From Sporobacter sp963677825 (GTDB lineage Bacteria > Bacillota > Clostridia > Oscillospirales > Oscillospiraceae), in NCBI GenBank assembly GCA_963677825.2, contig CAXXEF010000001.1, forward strand, positions 2,480,001-2,544,000: DNA of 64,000 nucleotides. Reading direction: 5' to 3'. Below are positions 35,224-44,510 of this stretch, piece by piece. Every line of letters begins with the position of its first letter. Position 1 is the stretch's first letter. The notes under the pieces were generated by a model. It searched no databases. It was not told the origin of the DNA and was given only the letters and a program-made list of their open reading frames with translations. A program made the position numbers and the translations under genes.

Positions 35224-35368
35224 GGCTTTCCCTCCCGTATTTCAGTGTATCCATTATAATACAGGGTTAAATATAATACTACCAATCTATAAACAATTAT
35301 GATAAAATACAAAAGATGTGTTTTCAACAAAAACAGGATGAATACACCGACGGAAGGGGGCCGAAGCC

Positions 35369-36703
35369 GTGCACCGGAGACTGAAATATGTCGCCGTTAT
35401 TGTTGCCCTATGCGTGCTTACAGCAACGGTTTCCGGCTGCAACAGCACCAAGGCGGACGAGCTGTACAGGCTGCCGCTGGCGTCTGAGGAATACCTGCAG
35501 CTGCAAGAGCAGATTGACGCGGTGCTGGATGCCGACGCGGAATACGCCGCGCCGCTGTCCGGGCCGAACAGACAGGTGGTTCAACTTAAGGACATAGACG
35601 GTGACGGCGACAACGAAGCCATCGCGTTTTTTAGAGTAGCCGGCGACAAGCCGCTTAAAATCCATATTATCAAGCAGATTGGTGACGCGTATGAAACCGT
35701 CGACATCATCGAGGGCGACGGTTCGGCGATCGATTCCATCCGTTACGCAGATCTTAACGGCGACGGCGTGAGCGAATTGATTGTCGGCTGGCAGATGAGC
35801 TCGGCGCTGCTGCACATGATGATCTATTCCATCCGCGACAATCAAAACGTACTGCTTGCTGAGTCGGATTACTATAAGCTCGCCACGACAGATATGGACG
35901 GTGACGGCATCACAGATGTTGTGGTGCTGCGGCTGCCGTCCTCAGAGGACCCGGGCGGTGCGTTTTTATTCACAATGCGCACCGACGGCGAGATCCCGAT
36001 GCCAACGCCGGCACGCTTGTCGACCGGTTTGGAATCAATCAGCCACATTCAAAAAGGCGAATTGTCCGACGGGACGACGGCGCTCTTCGTTGAGGGCGCG
36101 TTTACCGGCAGCCGTGTCATTACAGACGTTTTTGTCTGCGTCGACAAGAGTCTTGTCAATATCTTTGATGCCACCGCAGAGGGGTACACAGCCGAGACGG
36201 TGCGCTCTCAGGCCGTCTATAGCGCCGACATCAATAACGACGGAATTATGGAGGTGCCGGTATCCAGGCCGCTTGATTCACAGAGCGAGCAGGCCTACTA
36301 CGTCGTCGACTGGAGCGCTTACAATTCTGCCGGTGGCGCGACGCCGGTTTTCACGACCTATCACAACTTTTCCGATAAATGGTATCTCGTGCTACCCGAC
36401 GACTGGAAAGACCGCGTTACCGTCCGGCGTGACGATACCGTTTCCGGCGAACGGACAATCATCTTTTCCTGGCTGCCGGACGGCGACGAGCCGCAGGCAG
36501 ATTTCTTGAAGATCTACGCGCTGTCGGGTGATAACAGGGTAGACCGCGCAAGGGCCGGCAATCGGAATCCGATGGCAGTCAATGCCGATTACAATTACGC
36601 CTATGAGATCCTCGGGGCAGCCGACGAGCAGACCATTTCGGCATCAGTAGTCACGGACGGATTTAAGCTGATCTATACCGACTGGAACACCGGTGTTTAT
36701 TAG
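35369..36703 (+). CDS. Lipoprotein with VCBS/FG-GAP-like calcium-loop repeats
   Basis: 444 residues. A lipoprotein signal ends in TVSGC, so Cys24 would be lipidated and the protein held outside the membrane. At least four DxDGDG-type repeats follow (DIDGDGDNEAI, DLNGDGVSELI, DMDGDGITDVV, DINNDGIMEVP). These are Ca-binding loops of beta-propeller blades, as in VCBS/FG-GAP proteins. The start is GTG with GGAAGGGGG upstream. It ends 51 nt before a two-component system and may be its accessory or extracellular sensor partner (inference from proximity). Confidence 0.82.
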   Translation: MHRRLKYVAVIVALCVLTATVSGCNSTKADELYRLPLASEEYLQLQEQIDAVLDADAEYAAPLSGPNRQVVQLKDIDGDGDNEAIAFFRVAGDKPLKIHIIKQIGDAYETVDIIEGDGSAIDSIRYADLNGDGVSELIVGWQMSSALLHMMIYSIRDNQNVLLAESDYYKLATTDMDGDGITDVVVLRLPSSEDPGGAFLFTMRTDGEIPMPTPARLSTGLESISHIQKGELSDGTTALFVEGAFTGSRVITDVFVCVDKSLVNIFDATAEGYTAETVRSQAVYSADINNDGIMEVPVSRPLDSQSEQAYYVVDWSAYNSAGGATPVFTTYHNFSDKWYLVLPDDWKDRVTVRRDDTVSGERTIIFSWLPDGDEPQADFLKIYALSGDNRVDRARAGNRNPMAVNADYNYAYEILGAADEQTISASVVTDGFKLIYTDWNTGVY

Positions 36704-36754
36704 CCGGCGCATGATGTGAGCCGGCAGGGATAATCCCGAAAAGGAGGAACCGCG

Positions 36755-37441
36755 ATGAAAAAAGTTCTTGTACTGGAGGACGAAACGAGCATCCGCAGCT
36801 TCGTCGTCATCAATCTCAAGCGCGCCGGATACGACGCCATCGAGGCCGGTACGGGCGCTGAAGCGTTTGAGCAACTCAAAGCCAACCCCGACATCAAGGT
36901 CGCCATTTTAGACATTATGCTGCCGGATACAGACGGCTTCGAGGTTTGCCGGCGCATCCGCGCGGCCGATCCGCATATCGGGATCATCATGCTCACGGCA
37001 CGTACACAGGAGATGGACAAAGTTACCGGCCTGATGACCGGGGCTGACGATTACGTCACCAAGCCCTTTTCACCGGCGGAGCTTACCGCGCGTATCGACG
37101 CGCTGTATCGGCGTACCGGCGGCAGCGATCAGGTGGATAACGGCGAGATTGTGCAAGGGCCGTTCAAGCTCAACACCCGAAACAGAACGCTTGAAAAAAA
37201 CGGTGAGCGCATCAAGCTTACGCAGGTCGAGTACTCCATCATGAAGATGTTTATGGATAACCCCGGCAAGGCACTTTCCCGCGAGGACATCCTCAACACT
37301 GTTTGGGGGCGCGATTATTTCGGCGAGCTGAAAATCGCCGACGTCAATATCCGTCGCCTGCGTATTAAGATCGAAGACGACCCAACCAATCCGATTTATA
37401 TTACGACGGTATGGGGCTACGGATATAAGTGGGGCTTTTAG
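36755..37441 (+). CDS. OmpR/PhoB-family response regulator
   Basis: 228 residues. The receiver domain has acidic pocket E8/D9, phosphoacceptor Asp53 (AILDIMLPD) and Lys in the TKPF switch. The C-terminal winged-helix DNA-binding domain (about 130-228) ends in VWGYGYKWGF, typical of PhoB/OmpR. AAAGGAGG precedes the start. It is followed after 150 nt by its probable histidine kinase. Target genes cannot be deduced; the VCBS lipoprotein upstream is one candidate. Confidence 0.95.
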   Translation: MKKVLVLEDETSIRSFVVINLKRAGYDAIEAGTGAEAFEQLKANPDIKVAILDIMLPDTDGFEVCRRIRAADPHIGIIMLTARTQEMDKVTGLMTGADDYVTKPFSPAELTARIDALYRRTGGSDQVDNGEIVQGPFKLNTRNRTLEKNGERIKLTQVEYSIMKMFMDNPGKALSREDILNTVWGRDYFGELKIADVNIRRLRIKIEDDPTNPIYITTVWGYGYKWGF

Positions 37442-37591
37442 TAAACGAACGGCATTGAGCCGCCGTCGGTGTCCGGACAGCGCCGGAACGCCCGCCGATG
37501 GGGAGAAATCCTTGTCTATTCGGGGTGCTTATGGCTGGACACTGAAGAACTATCGGCGCGTGAACGCGCGTAAATCGGAGCGGGTGAGACT

Positions 37592-39034
37592 ATGATGAAC
37601 AACAAGATCCGATCGGGCGGTTTGCGGCAGCGTTGGATCCGCCGCAGCGTACTGATCGTTTTGATTATCGTTCTTGTCACAATTATCACGTTCTCACTTG
37701 TCATCTACTCCAACTATTACGCGACGGTTCAGACGGGGCTGGAAGCCAAAGCCAAAACGGCTACCGACTTTTTTGCCAACTACTACGCAACGGACTCGGC
37801 GACGTTTTACGACAGGGCAAATAAATACGCCGACGCTTTCCCGGACAGCGACAAGCTGGAACTGCAATTTATCAGCGTTGACGGAAGCGTGCTTATTTCA
37901 ACGTACGGTTTGACGGCCGGGTCGTCACCGAATACGCCCGACATCAGTGAAGCCTTCTCGACCCGCGCGATTTCGTCATGGTATGGACGCAGCCCGGCAA
38001 CAGGTGAGCGGATCATGTCCGTGTCGGCCCCGATGATGTTCTCGAACAATCAGTTCATCGGTGTCATGCGGTATGTAACGAGCATGAAGGAAGCCGACGG
38101 GCAGATTATTGTAAGTATCCTGGCCGCCTGCGCGCTTGGTGCGGTTGTGATGCTGTTCATTGTTGTCATCAACCTGGTGTTTATCCGCTCGGTCATCGAG
38201 CCGGTCAGCGACATCACGAAAATGGCAAGGCGCATTGCACAGGGCAGTTACGGTGTGCAGATCAGCAAGGATTATAAAGACGAAATCGGCGACATGGTCG
38301 ATTCAATCAACGAGATGTCGCTGAAAATCGCCAAGACGGAAAAGATACAAACGGAATTCATCTCGTCGATCTCGCACGAGCTGCGCACACCGCTCACAGC
38401 CATCACCGGCTGGGGTGAGACACTGATCGACGACGAACAGATCGACGAAGAGACGAAAAAGGGCTTGTCTATCATGCTCAAGGAGGCGCGCCGGCTGACG
38501 AAAATGGTTGAGGAGCTGCTGGAATTCACACGCATGGAGGACGGGCGTTTTACGCTCAATATTGAGCCGATCGACATCGCCGCCGAGCTTGAGGATTCCA
38601 TCTACGCGTATACGGAGCTTTTGCAACAAGACGAGCTCGACGTCAGCTACAGCCCGTATGACGGCGACATGCCGCTCATCCCGGGCGACCCGAGCCGTCT
38701 CCGGCAGGTGTTCTTAAATCTGTTTGACAACGCCGCCAAATACGCGCGCGACGGTAAGCGTATCAGCGTCAGCGTCGGGTACGACGGCAGCTTCGTGAGC
38801 GTCAGCATTCGAGACTGGGGCCCCGGTATTCCGGAAGACGAGCTCGACAACGTTAAAATGAAGTTTTACAAGGGTGCAAACGCCAAAGGTCGCGGCAGCG
38901 GCATCGGGCTGGCTGTGTGCGACGAGATCGTCCGGTTTCATGGCGGCACACTAACGATTGAAAACGCCGACGGCGGCGGCCTGCTGGTCACCATCCGCCT
39001 GCCGGCGACGACGGCCATTGATGATTCATATTGA
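37592..39034 (+). CDS. Sensor histidine kinase
   Basis: 480 residues. It has two membrane helices (about 17-40 and 170-195) bracketing an extracytoplasmic sensor of about 130 residues, a HAMP linker, a HisKA domain with the phosphoacceptor His in SSISHELRTPL (near 261), and a HATPase_c domain with N box (NLFDNAAKYA), G1 (DWGPGIP) and G2 (GRGSGIGLAV). It should phosphorylate the regulator encoded just upstream. The 150-nt gap between the two genes has no terminator that I can see. Confidence 0.94.
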   Translation: MMNNKIRSGGLRQRWIRRSVLIVLIIVLVTIITFSLVIYSNYYATVQTGLEAKAKTATDFFANYYATDSATFYDRANKYADAFPDSDKLELQFISVDGSVLISTYGLTAGSSPNTPDISEAFSTRAISSWYGRSPATGERIMSVSAPMMFSNNQFIGVMRYVTSMKEADGQIIVSILAACALGAVVMLFIVVINLVFIRSVIEPVSDITKMARRIAQGSYGVQISKDYKDEIGDMVDSINEMSLKIAKTEKIQTEFISSISHELRTPLTAITGWGETLIDDEQIDEETKKGLSIMLKEARRLTKMVEELLEFTRMEDGRFTLNIEPIDIAAELEDSIYAYTELLQQDELDVSYSPYDGDMPLIPGDPSRLRQVFLNLFDNAAKYARDGKRISVSVGYDGSFVSVSIRDWGPGIPEDELDNVKMKFYKGANAKGRGSGIGLAVCDEIVRFHGGTLTIENADGGGLLVTIRLPATTAIDDSY

Positions 39035-39085
39035 TCCGGAACCGGCATCGGCCCTGGATATAATCAAGGAGAACACTGTATTAAT

Positions 39086-40033
39086 ATGTCCGAAAAAAAA
39101 GAAAAGAACGGTTTTAAAACGACGATCGGCGGTCAGGCGCTCATAGAAGGCGTGATGATGCGCGGGCCTCAAAAGCAGGCCATCGTCGTACGCACGAAGG
39201 ACGGCCTTGTCACAAAGACTGAGGATATCAAGCTGCTCAAGGAGAAGTACCCGGTCGTCGGCTGGCCGATCATCCGCGGTTCGGTCAACTTTGTGGCCTC
39301 GATGGTCACCGGCGTCAAGGCGCTGATGTTTTCAGCGGAGCAAATGCCTGAAGATGAGCAGGAAGAACCATCGAAATTTGATCAATGGATTGAAAAGCGC
39401 TTTGGTGCGGAAAAGGCCGAAAAAGTTGTCATCGCCTTCGCGGTGATACTTGGTATCGCCATGTCGGTCGGCCTGTTTATCCTGCTGCCGACATTACTGG
39501 CCGGCTTTCTGGACAGTCTTGTTCAAAGCACCATCGTCAAGAATCTGCTGGAGGGCGTATTGCGTATCGCCATCTTCTTGATTTATTTATGGCTGGCAAC
39601 AAAAATGAAAGACATCAAGCGCATCTGGCAGTACCACGGGGCGGAGCATAAATCCATCTTCACATACGAAAAAGGACTGGAACTGACCGTTGAAAACGCG
39701 CGCGCGCAGTCGACGCTGCATCCGCGCTGCGGGACGAGCTTTTTGTTCATCGTGATGATTGTCAGTATTCTCGTGTTTTCGCTAACAACATGGACGAACG
39801 TCTGGGTGCGCATGGGGCTGCGGCTCTTGCTGCTGCCGGTCGTTGTTGGTTTCAGCTACGAGCTTTTAAAGCTTGCCGGCCGAGCCGACAATCTGTTCAC
39901 ACGGATCATTTCCGCGCCCGGCAAGGCGCTGCAGCGCCTGACAACGGCCGAGCCGGATGACGATATGCTTGAGGTCGCACTGGAATCGCTGAAACTTGTC
40001 CTGCCGGGTAAGGCCGGAGACGACACCTGGTGA
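39086..40033 (+). CDS. DUF1385 membrane protein (YqhQ-like)
   Basis: 315 residues. The start GGQALIEGVMMRGPQ is the hallmark of DUF1385. At least three membrane helices follow, together with the conserved WQYHGAEHKSIFTYE block. Function is unknown. In many Firmicutes it precedes prmC, as here, where the next start lies 10 nt after its stop. First gene of the housekeeping operon running to about 46088. Confidence 0.92.
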   Translation: MSEKKEKNGFKTTIGGQALIEGVMMRGPQKQAIVVRTKDGLVTKTEDIKLLKEKYPVVGWPIIRGSVNFVASMVTGVKALMFSAEQMPEDEQEEPSKFDQWIEKRFGAEKAEKVVIAFAVILGIAMSVGLFILLPTLLAGFLDSLVQSTIVKNLLEGVLRIAIFLIYLWLATKMKDIKRIWQYHGAEHKSIFTYEKGLELTVENARAQSTLHPRCGTSFLFIVMIVSILVFSLTTWTNVWVRMGLRLLLLPVVVGFSYELLKLAGRADNLFTRIISAPGKALQRLTTAEPDDDMLEVALESLKLVLPGKAGDDTW

Positions 40034-40043
40034 AGGTGGTGGG

Positions 40044-40922
40044 ATGACGATCAAAACATATAACGAAATCTATCTCGACGCGCGCCGCGCGCTGCGTCAG
40101 ACCGGCATTGATGCGTTTGAAGCGGAGGCGCGTCTGATCATGACGGCGGCGTCCGGCAAGACAATGGAGCAGTTTTTGAGAGACCGGCACCTGTACGTTA
40201 CAGACCCGACGGTCGAATCCACTGTCGACGCGCTGCTGGCACGCCGGCTTGCCGGCGAGCCGATGGCATATATCCTTGGTCAGTGGCAGTTTTACGGCAT
40301 GCCGGTTACAGTCGGACCGGGCGTGCTGATCCCGCGGATTGATACGGAGGTGCTGGCCGAGCAGGTCATCGCGCTGTATAAGCGGCACCTGAAACCTAAA
40401 AGAATACTCGACCTTTGCGCCGGAACCGGCTGCGTAGGTATGGCGATCGCGGCAAACGTGCCGTTTTGCCGCGTGATACTGGCCGATACGTCGGCGGAGG
40501 CGTTGCGGCTGTGCCGGCAGAATACGATGCTCAATCAGCTCACGCGCACCGTTACGGCCATCGAAGCCGACGCATTTGAAGATCCGCCGATGCTGCTGGG
40601 CCAATTCGACGCAATCGTCTGCAATCCGCCATACATACCGTCTGCGGATATTGATACACTCGATCAGTCTGTGCGCGATTATGAACCGCGCGAAGCGCTT
40701 GACGGCGGGGAAGACGGGCTCGATTTTTACCGTGCGATTGCGTCAAAATGGCGCGCGGTGCTCATACCCGGCGGCCGGCTGGCCTTTGAGTGCGGCATTG
40801 GACAGGCTGAAGATATCCGTGCGCTGATGGCGCAAAACGGATTTACAGATATTCAAACACATAAGGACACGCTGGATATTGAGCGCGTCGTTATCGGAAC
40901 AGTAATAGAGCAGGAGGACTAA
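40044..40922 (+). CDS. prmC: Peptide chain release factor N5-glutamine methyltransferase
   Basis: Methylates the Gln of the GGQ motif in release factors RF1/RF2 using S-adenosylmethionine. About 292 residues, with the helical N-terminal domain, SAM motif LDLCAGTGCVGMA (near 130) and the catalytic NPPY (VCNPPYIPSAD, near 195). The frame is open upstream to 39996 inside DUF1385, but ATG 40044 follows the DUF1385 stop and has a GGTGGTGGG site. The stop lies 2 nt before recA. Confidence 0.95.
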   Translation: MTIKTYNEIYLDARRALRQTGIDAFEAEARLIMTAASGKTMEQFLRDRHLYVTDPTVESTVDALLARRLAGEPMAYILGQWQFYGMPVTVGPGVLIPRIDTEVLAEQVIALYKRHLKPKRILDLCAGTGCVGMAIAANVPFCRVILADTSAEALRLCRQNTMLNQLTRTVTAIEADAFEDPPMLLGQFDAIVCNPPYIPSADIDTLDQSVRDYEPREALDGGEDGLDFYRAIASKWRAVLIPGGRLAFECGIGQAEDIRALMAQNGFTDIQTHKDTLDIERVVIGTVIEQED

Positions 40923-40924
40923 AC

Positions 40925-42019
40925 GTGGCGGAAAAAAAGAAGGTTGAGCAGGCCGCACGGGCCGACGACCGTAAAAAGGCACTGGAAACGGCGATCTCTC
41001 AGATTGAAAAAAGCTACGGCAAAGGCTCGATCATGCGCTTTGGGGACAACCTCGGCGTCAACGTCGAGGTAATACCGACCGGCTCGCTTGCGCTCGATCT
41101 GGCGCTCGGTATCGGTGGCGTGCCGAAGGGGCGCATCATCGAAATCTACGGGCCGGAATCGTCGGGCAAAACGACGCTGGCACTGCACATCATCGCCTCG
41201 GCGCAAAAGCGCGGCGGCGAGGTCGCATTTGTCGACGCCGAGCACGCGCTGGAACCGGCGTACGCACGCGCTGTCGGCGTTGATATCGAAAACCTGCTGA
41301 TCTCCCAGCCTGACACCGGCGAGGACGCACTGGCGATCACGGAGACGCTTGTGCGCTCCGGCGCGATCGACGTCGTCGTTGTCGACTCGGTTGCCGCGCT
41401 CGTACCGCGCAGCGAAATTGAGGGCGAGATGGGGGACGCCAGTGTCGGCGTTGTGGCGCGCCTGATGTCGCAGGCGCTTCGTAAGCTTGCCGGCTCGATC
41501 TCGAAAACACAGTGTATTGTCATTTTTATTAACCAGCTGCGCGAAAAGATCGGCGTGATGTACGGTAACCCCGAAACGACGCCGGGCGGCCGCGCGCTCA
41601 AGTATTTCTCCAGTGTGCGCATCGACGTACGGCGTATCGAGTCGCTTAAAAACGGCACGGAAGTCGTCGGCAACCGCACGCGTGCGAAGATTGTAAAAAA
41701 TAAAGTCGCGCCGCCGTTCAAACAAGCGGAGTTTGATATCATGTATGGCGAAGGCATCTCGCGCTCGGGTGAGATCCTCGACCTCGGCGTCAAGCTCGGC
41801 ATCATCGACAAGGGTGGTGCGTGGTTTACCATCGGCGAAACGCGCCTGCAGGGGCGCGATAACGTCAAGGATTATCTCATGGCCAATCCCGAGGTTGCCG
41901 ACGAGATCGAGGCGAAAATCCGTCTGGAAGCGCCAAAGCTGATGAGTAAGCAGGAGAAGATCGCCGCCAAGGCCGCCGGCCGCGCCGTCGATGTCTCGGC
42001 CGACGATTTTGAGGGCTAG
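40925..42019 (+). CDS. recA: Recombinase RecA
   Basis: The DNA strand-exchange and SOS coprotease filament protein. 364 residues with Walker A GPESSGKTTLAL (near 75), the MAW segment, VDSVAALVPRSEIEGEMGD (L1 region), the L2 region NQLREKIGVMYGNPETTPGG and a C-terminal domain ending in acidic residues. The start is GTG at 40925 behind AGGAGG. No intein or insertion. It is followed after 2 nt by recX, its inhibitor. I do not see an obvious LexA box directly upstream, since it is embedded in an operon. Confidence 0.98.
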   Translation: MAEKKKVEQAARADDRKKALETAISQIEKSYGKGSIMRFGDNLGVNVEVIPTGSLALDLALGIGGVPKGRIIEIYGPESSGKTTLALHIIASAQKRGGEVAFVDAEHALEPAYARAVGVDIENLLISQPDTGEDALAITETLVRSGAIDVVVVDSVAALVPRSEIEGEMGDASVGVVARLMSQALRKLAGSISKTQCIVIFINQLREKIGVMYGNPETTPGGRALKYFSSVRIDVRRIESLKNGTEVVGNRTRAKIVKNKVAPPFKQAEFDIMYGEGISRSGEILDLGVKLGIIDKGGAWFTIGETRLQGRDNVKDYLMANPEVADEIEAKIRLEAPKLMSKQEKIAAKAAGRAVDVSADDFEG

Positions 42020-42021
42020 TT

Positions 42022-42651
42022 TTGGAGCTCGTGAAGCTCACTAAATCCACACGCAATCCCGACGCGTTCACCGCCGAGTTTGACGACGGGTCAACCCTCG
42101 GCGTCACGGTCGCGCATATTGCCGATTTCAGCCTCTACACCGGCTGCACGCTGGATGACGAGGCGTTTGCGTCGCTTAAAAAAGCTGCAGAAATGTCGGC
42201 GGCGAAGAAGCGCGCACTGCGCATTTTAGGCACGCGCAACCTCTCGCGCAAAGAGATGACCGACAAGCTCACCGCCAAGGGCACACCGCCCGAAACGGCT
42301 GAGCAGACGGCAGACTGGCTTGAGCAGATCGGCATGATTAACGACGCCGACTACGCCGGAGCCATCGTGCGTCACTATTCGGCGCGCGGCTACGGCGTCT
42401 TACGCATCCGCGACGAACTGTACCGGCGCGGCATCGACCGCGACTTGTGGGACGACGCACTTACCAACATGCCCGATATGGACGATAAAGCCTACGCCGC
42501 GCTGCGCGCGAAGCTGGGCGGCATCAAACCCGATAAAAAGCAGCTCGCCCGCGCCACCGCCGCACTGAGCCGCCGAGGCTTCGCCTGGGGCGAGGTCCGC
42601 GCGGCGGTCGAGCGATACTTTGCCGAAGAGGACTTTACCGATGAAGAATAA
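42022..42651 (+). CDS. recX: RecA regulatory protein RecX
   Basis: 209 residues composed of three tandem three-helix repeats, recognised by RALRILGTRNLSRKEMTDKL and the following GYGVLRIRDELYRRGI and RGFAWGEVRAAVERY segments. It caps and inhibits RecA filaments. The likely start is TTG at 42022, 2 nt after the recA stop; GTG 42031 is possible. The first 60 residues precede the repeats, as in Firmicute RecX. Its last 11 nt overlap rimO. Confidence 0.9.
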   Translation: MELVKLTKSTRNPDAFTAEFDDGSTLGVTVAHIADFSLYTGCTLDDEAFASLKKAAEMSAAKKRALRILGTRNLSRKEMTDKLTAKGTPPETAEQTADWLEQIGMINDADYAGAIVRHYSARGYGVLRIRDELYRRGIDRDLWDDALTNMPDMDDKAYAALRAKLGGIKPDKKQLARATAALSRRGFAWGEVRAAVERYFAEEDFTDEE

Positions 42652-43963
42652 AATCGCGCTCATATCACTCGGCTGCGCGAAAAATCTGGTCGACAGCGAA
42701 CAGATGCTGTATCTGCTTGACAAAGCGGACTTTGAGCTTGTTGCCGCACCGGAAAACGCCGACGTCGCCGTCGTCAATACGTGTGCGTTCATCGAGAGCG
42801 CGAAAACAGAGGCCATTGAGACAATTTTGTCGCTCGCCGAGCTGAAAAACGACGGGCGATTGAAGAAAATCGTTGCTGCCGGGTGTCTTACCGAGCGGTA
42901 TAAAGACGAAATCATGGACGAGCTGCCAGAGCTTGATGCCGTCGTCGGCGTCGCGAGCGTTGCGGCCATTGCCGACGCTGTGCGCTCGGCACTCAGCGGC
43001 CAGACGTACCGGGCGTTCGGCGATACGTCCGCGCCGGTCGATGAGACGCCGCGTGTTATTGCCACGCCGCAGTCATGGGCGTACCTAAAGGTCGCCGAGG
43101 GGTGCGACAACCGCTGCGCGTACTGCGTCATCCCCGATATTCGCGGTCCGTTTCGAAGCCGGCCGATGGAAAATATCGTCCGTGAAGCCGAAGCGCTTGT
43201 TGAAAACGGCGCGCGGGAGATTATCGTCGTCGCGCAGGATACGACGCGCTACGGGCTTGACTTGTACGGCGAACGTCGTCTGCCTGAGCTGCTGGATGCG
43301 CTGTGCGGGATTGACGGACTCAAATGGCTGCGCTTGCACTATTTGTATCCGGACGAGATTACAGACAGACTCATCGAAACGATTGCGCGGCAGGATAAAA
43401 TTCTCAACTACCTCGATATTCCGATTCAGCACATCAGCGACGCTGTTTTAACAAAAATGGGCCGACGCGGTACGAGTGACGAGATCCGCGTGCTGTTCAA
43501 AAAGCTGCGTGAACGCCTTGACGGTCTTGTGCTGCGCACGAGCTTGATCACCGGTCTGCCCGGTGAGGGTGACGCGGAATTTGATGAGCTTTCTGCGTTT
43601 TTACAAGATGCGAAGATCGAACGCGCCGGGGTGTTTCCGTATTCGCCCGAGGAGGGTACGCCTGCTGAGCAGATGCCGCGCGCAGATGGCGAAACGGCTG
43701 AACGCCGCGCCGACATTCTTCGTGCGGTGCAAAATGATATCATGGATGACTACAACGCTCGGCGTATCGGTACGGTTATAGAGGTGCTTGCCGAGGGTGT
43801 TGAAGACGGCTACGCTGTCGGCCGCAGCAATGCCGAGTCGCCGGATGTGGACGGCTGGATATACCTTGACGGCGGTGATGTCAGCATCGGGGAATTTTAT
43901 ACCGTGCGCATTACCGGCACGATCAACGATCAGCCGCTCGGCGTCATCGAGAGCGACAAGTGA
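42641..43963 (+). CDS. rimO: Ribosomal protein S12 methylthiotransferase RimO
   Basis: A radical-SAM enzyme that adds a methylthio group to an Asp of ribosomal protein S12. 440 residues: the N-terminal UPF0004 domain (ISLGCAKNLVDSE; NTCAFIESAK; AAGCLTERY) with three Cys for the auxiliary cluster, the radical-SAM CxxxCxxC in GCDNRCAYCVIPD (near 155), and a C-terminal TRAM domain. 'GCAKNLVDSE' and 'RGPFRSRP' favour RimO over MiaB. I place the start at ATG 42641, overlapping the recX stop, rather than the TTG 21 nt upstream. Confidence 0.94.
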   Translation: MKNKIALISLGCAKNLVDSEQMLYLLDKADFELVAAPENADVAVVNTCAFIESAKTEAIETILSLAELKNDGRLKKIVAAGCLTERYKDEIMDELPELDAVVGVASVAAIADAVRSALSGQTYRAFGDTSAPVDETPRVIATPQSWAYLKVAEGCDNRCAYCVIPDIRGPFRSRPMENIVREAEALVENGAREIIVVAQDTTRYGLDLYGERRLPELLDALCGIDGLKWLRLHYLYPDEITDRLIETIARQDKILNYLDIPIQHISDAVLTKMGRRGTSDEIRVLFKKLRERLDGLVLRTSLITGLPGEGDAEFDELSAFLQDAKIERAGVFPYSPEEGTPAEQMPRADGETAERRADILRAVQNDIMDDYNARRIGTVIEVLAEGVEDGYAVGRSNAESPDVDGWIYLDGGDVSIGEFYTVRITGTINDQPLGVIESDK

Positions 43964-43973
43964 AAGGACAGCG

Positions 43974-44498
43974 ATGAACACAGCCAATAAACTCACCATG
44001 CTACGCGTGATACTTATCCCAGTGTTTCTGCTCGTTTTATATCTTGATTTTAATGGCAGCAATTACGTAGCAGCGATCGTTTTCGCGGTAGCAAGCCTGA
44101 CGGATTTCGTCGATGGGCAGATCGCCCGCCGACGCGGTATGGTAACCGATTTCGGCAAATTTATGGATCCGCTGGCCGATAAAGTACTCGTCATTGCTGC
44201 ACTTTTGTGGTTTGCCGAACGCGGGTTGATGCCGGCGTGGGCGGTGCTGATCGTCATTGTGCGGGAGTTCGCCGTAACGGCGCTGCGGCTCGTCGCATCC
44301 GACAAGGCGCTCGTCATCGCGGCGGGCCCGTCGGGCAAGGTCAAGACGGTGGCGACGATGCTCAGCATCCTCGTGATGTTTATGCCGGTGCCGCCGATTG
44401 CCGTGACGGTGTGTATTGTTATCATTCTCGTCGTGACCGTGTACTCCGGTGCGGAGTACTTTATCAGAAATAAGGATTCGCTCAACTGGACAAAGTAA
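43974..44498 (+). CDS. pgsA: CDP-diacylglycerol-glycerol-3-phosphate 3-phosphatidyltransferase
   Basis: Makes phosphatidylglycerol phosphate from CDP-diacylglycerol at the membrane. About 174 residues with several membrane helices and the CDP-alcohol phosphatidyltransferase motif DGQIARRRG...GKFMDPLADK (near 45-70), in which all motif Asp are present. The frame is open far upstream, but ATG 43974 with GAAAGGA follows the rimO stop by 10 nt. Gene order rimO-pgsA is common in Firmicutes. Confidence 0.95.
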   Translation: MNTANKLTMLRVILIPVFLLVLYLDFNGSNYVAAIVFAVASLTDFVDGQIARRRGMVTDFGKFMDPLADKVLVIAALLWFAERGLMPAWAVLIVIVREFAVTALRLVASDKALVIAAGPSGKVKTVATMLSILVMFMPVPPIAVTVCIVIILVVTVYSGAEYFIRNKDSLNWTK

Positions 44499-44510
44499 TG
44501 GGGGACCGTT

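Noticed and set aside
41146..41868. A 240-codon open frame antisense to recA
   Set aside because: recA is unambiguous on the other strand; the frame is Ser/Arg-rich shadow sequence.
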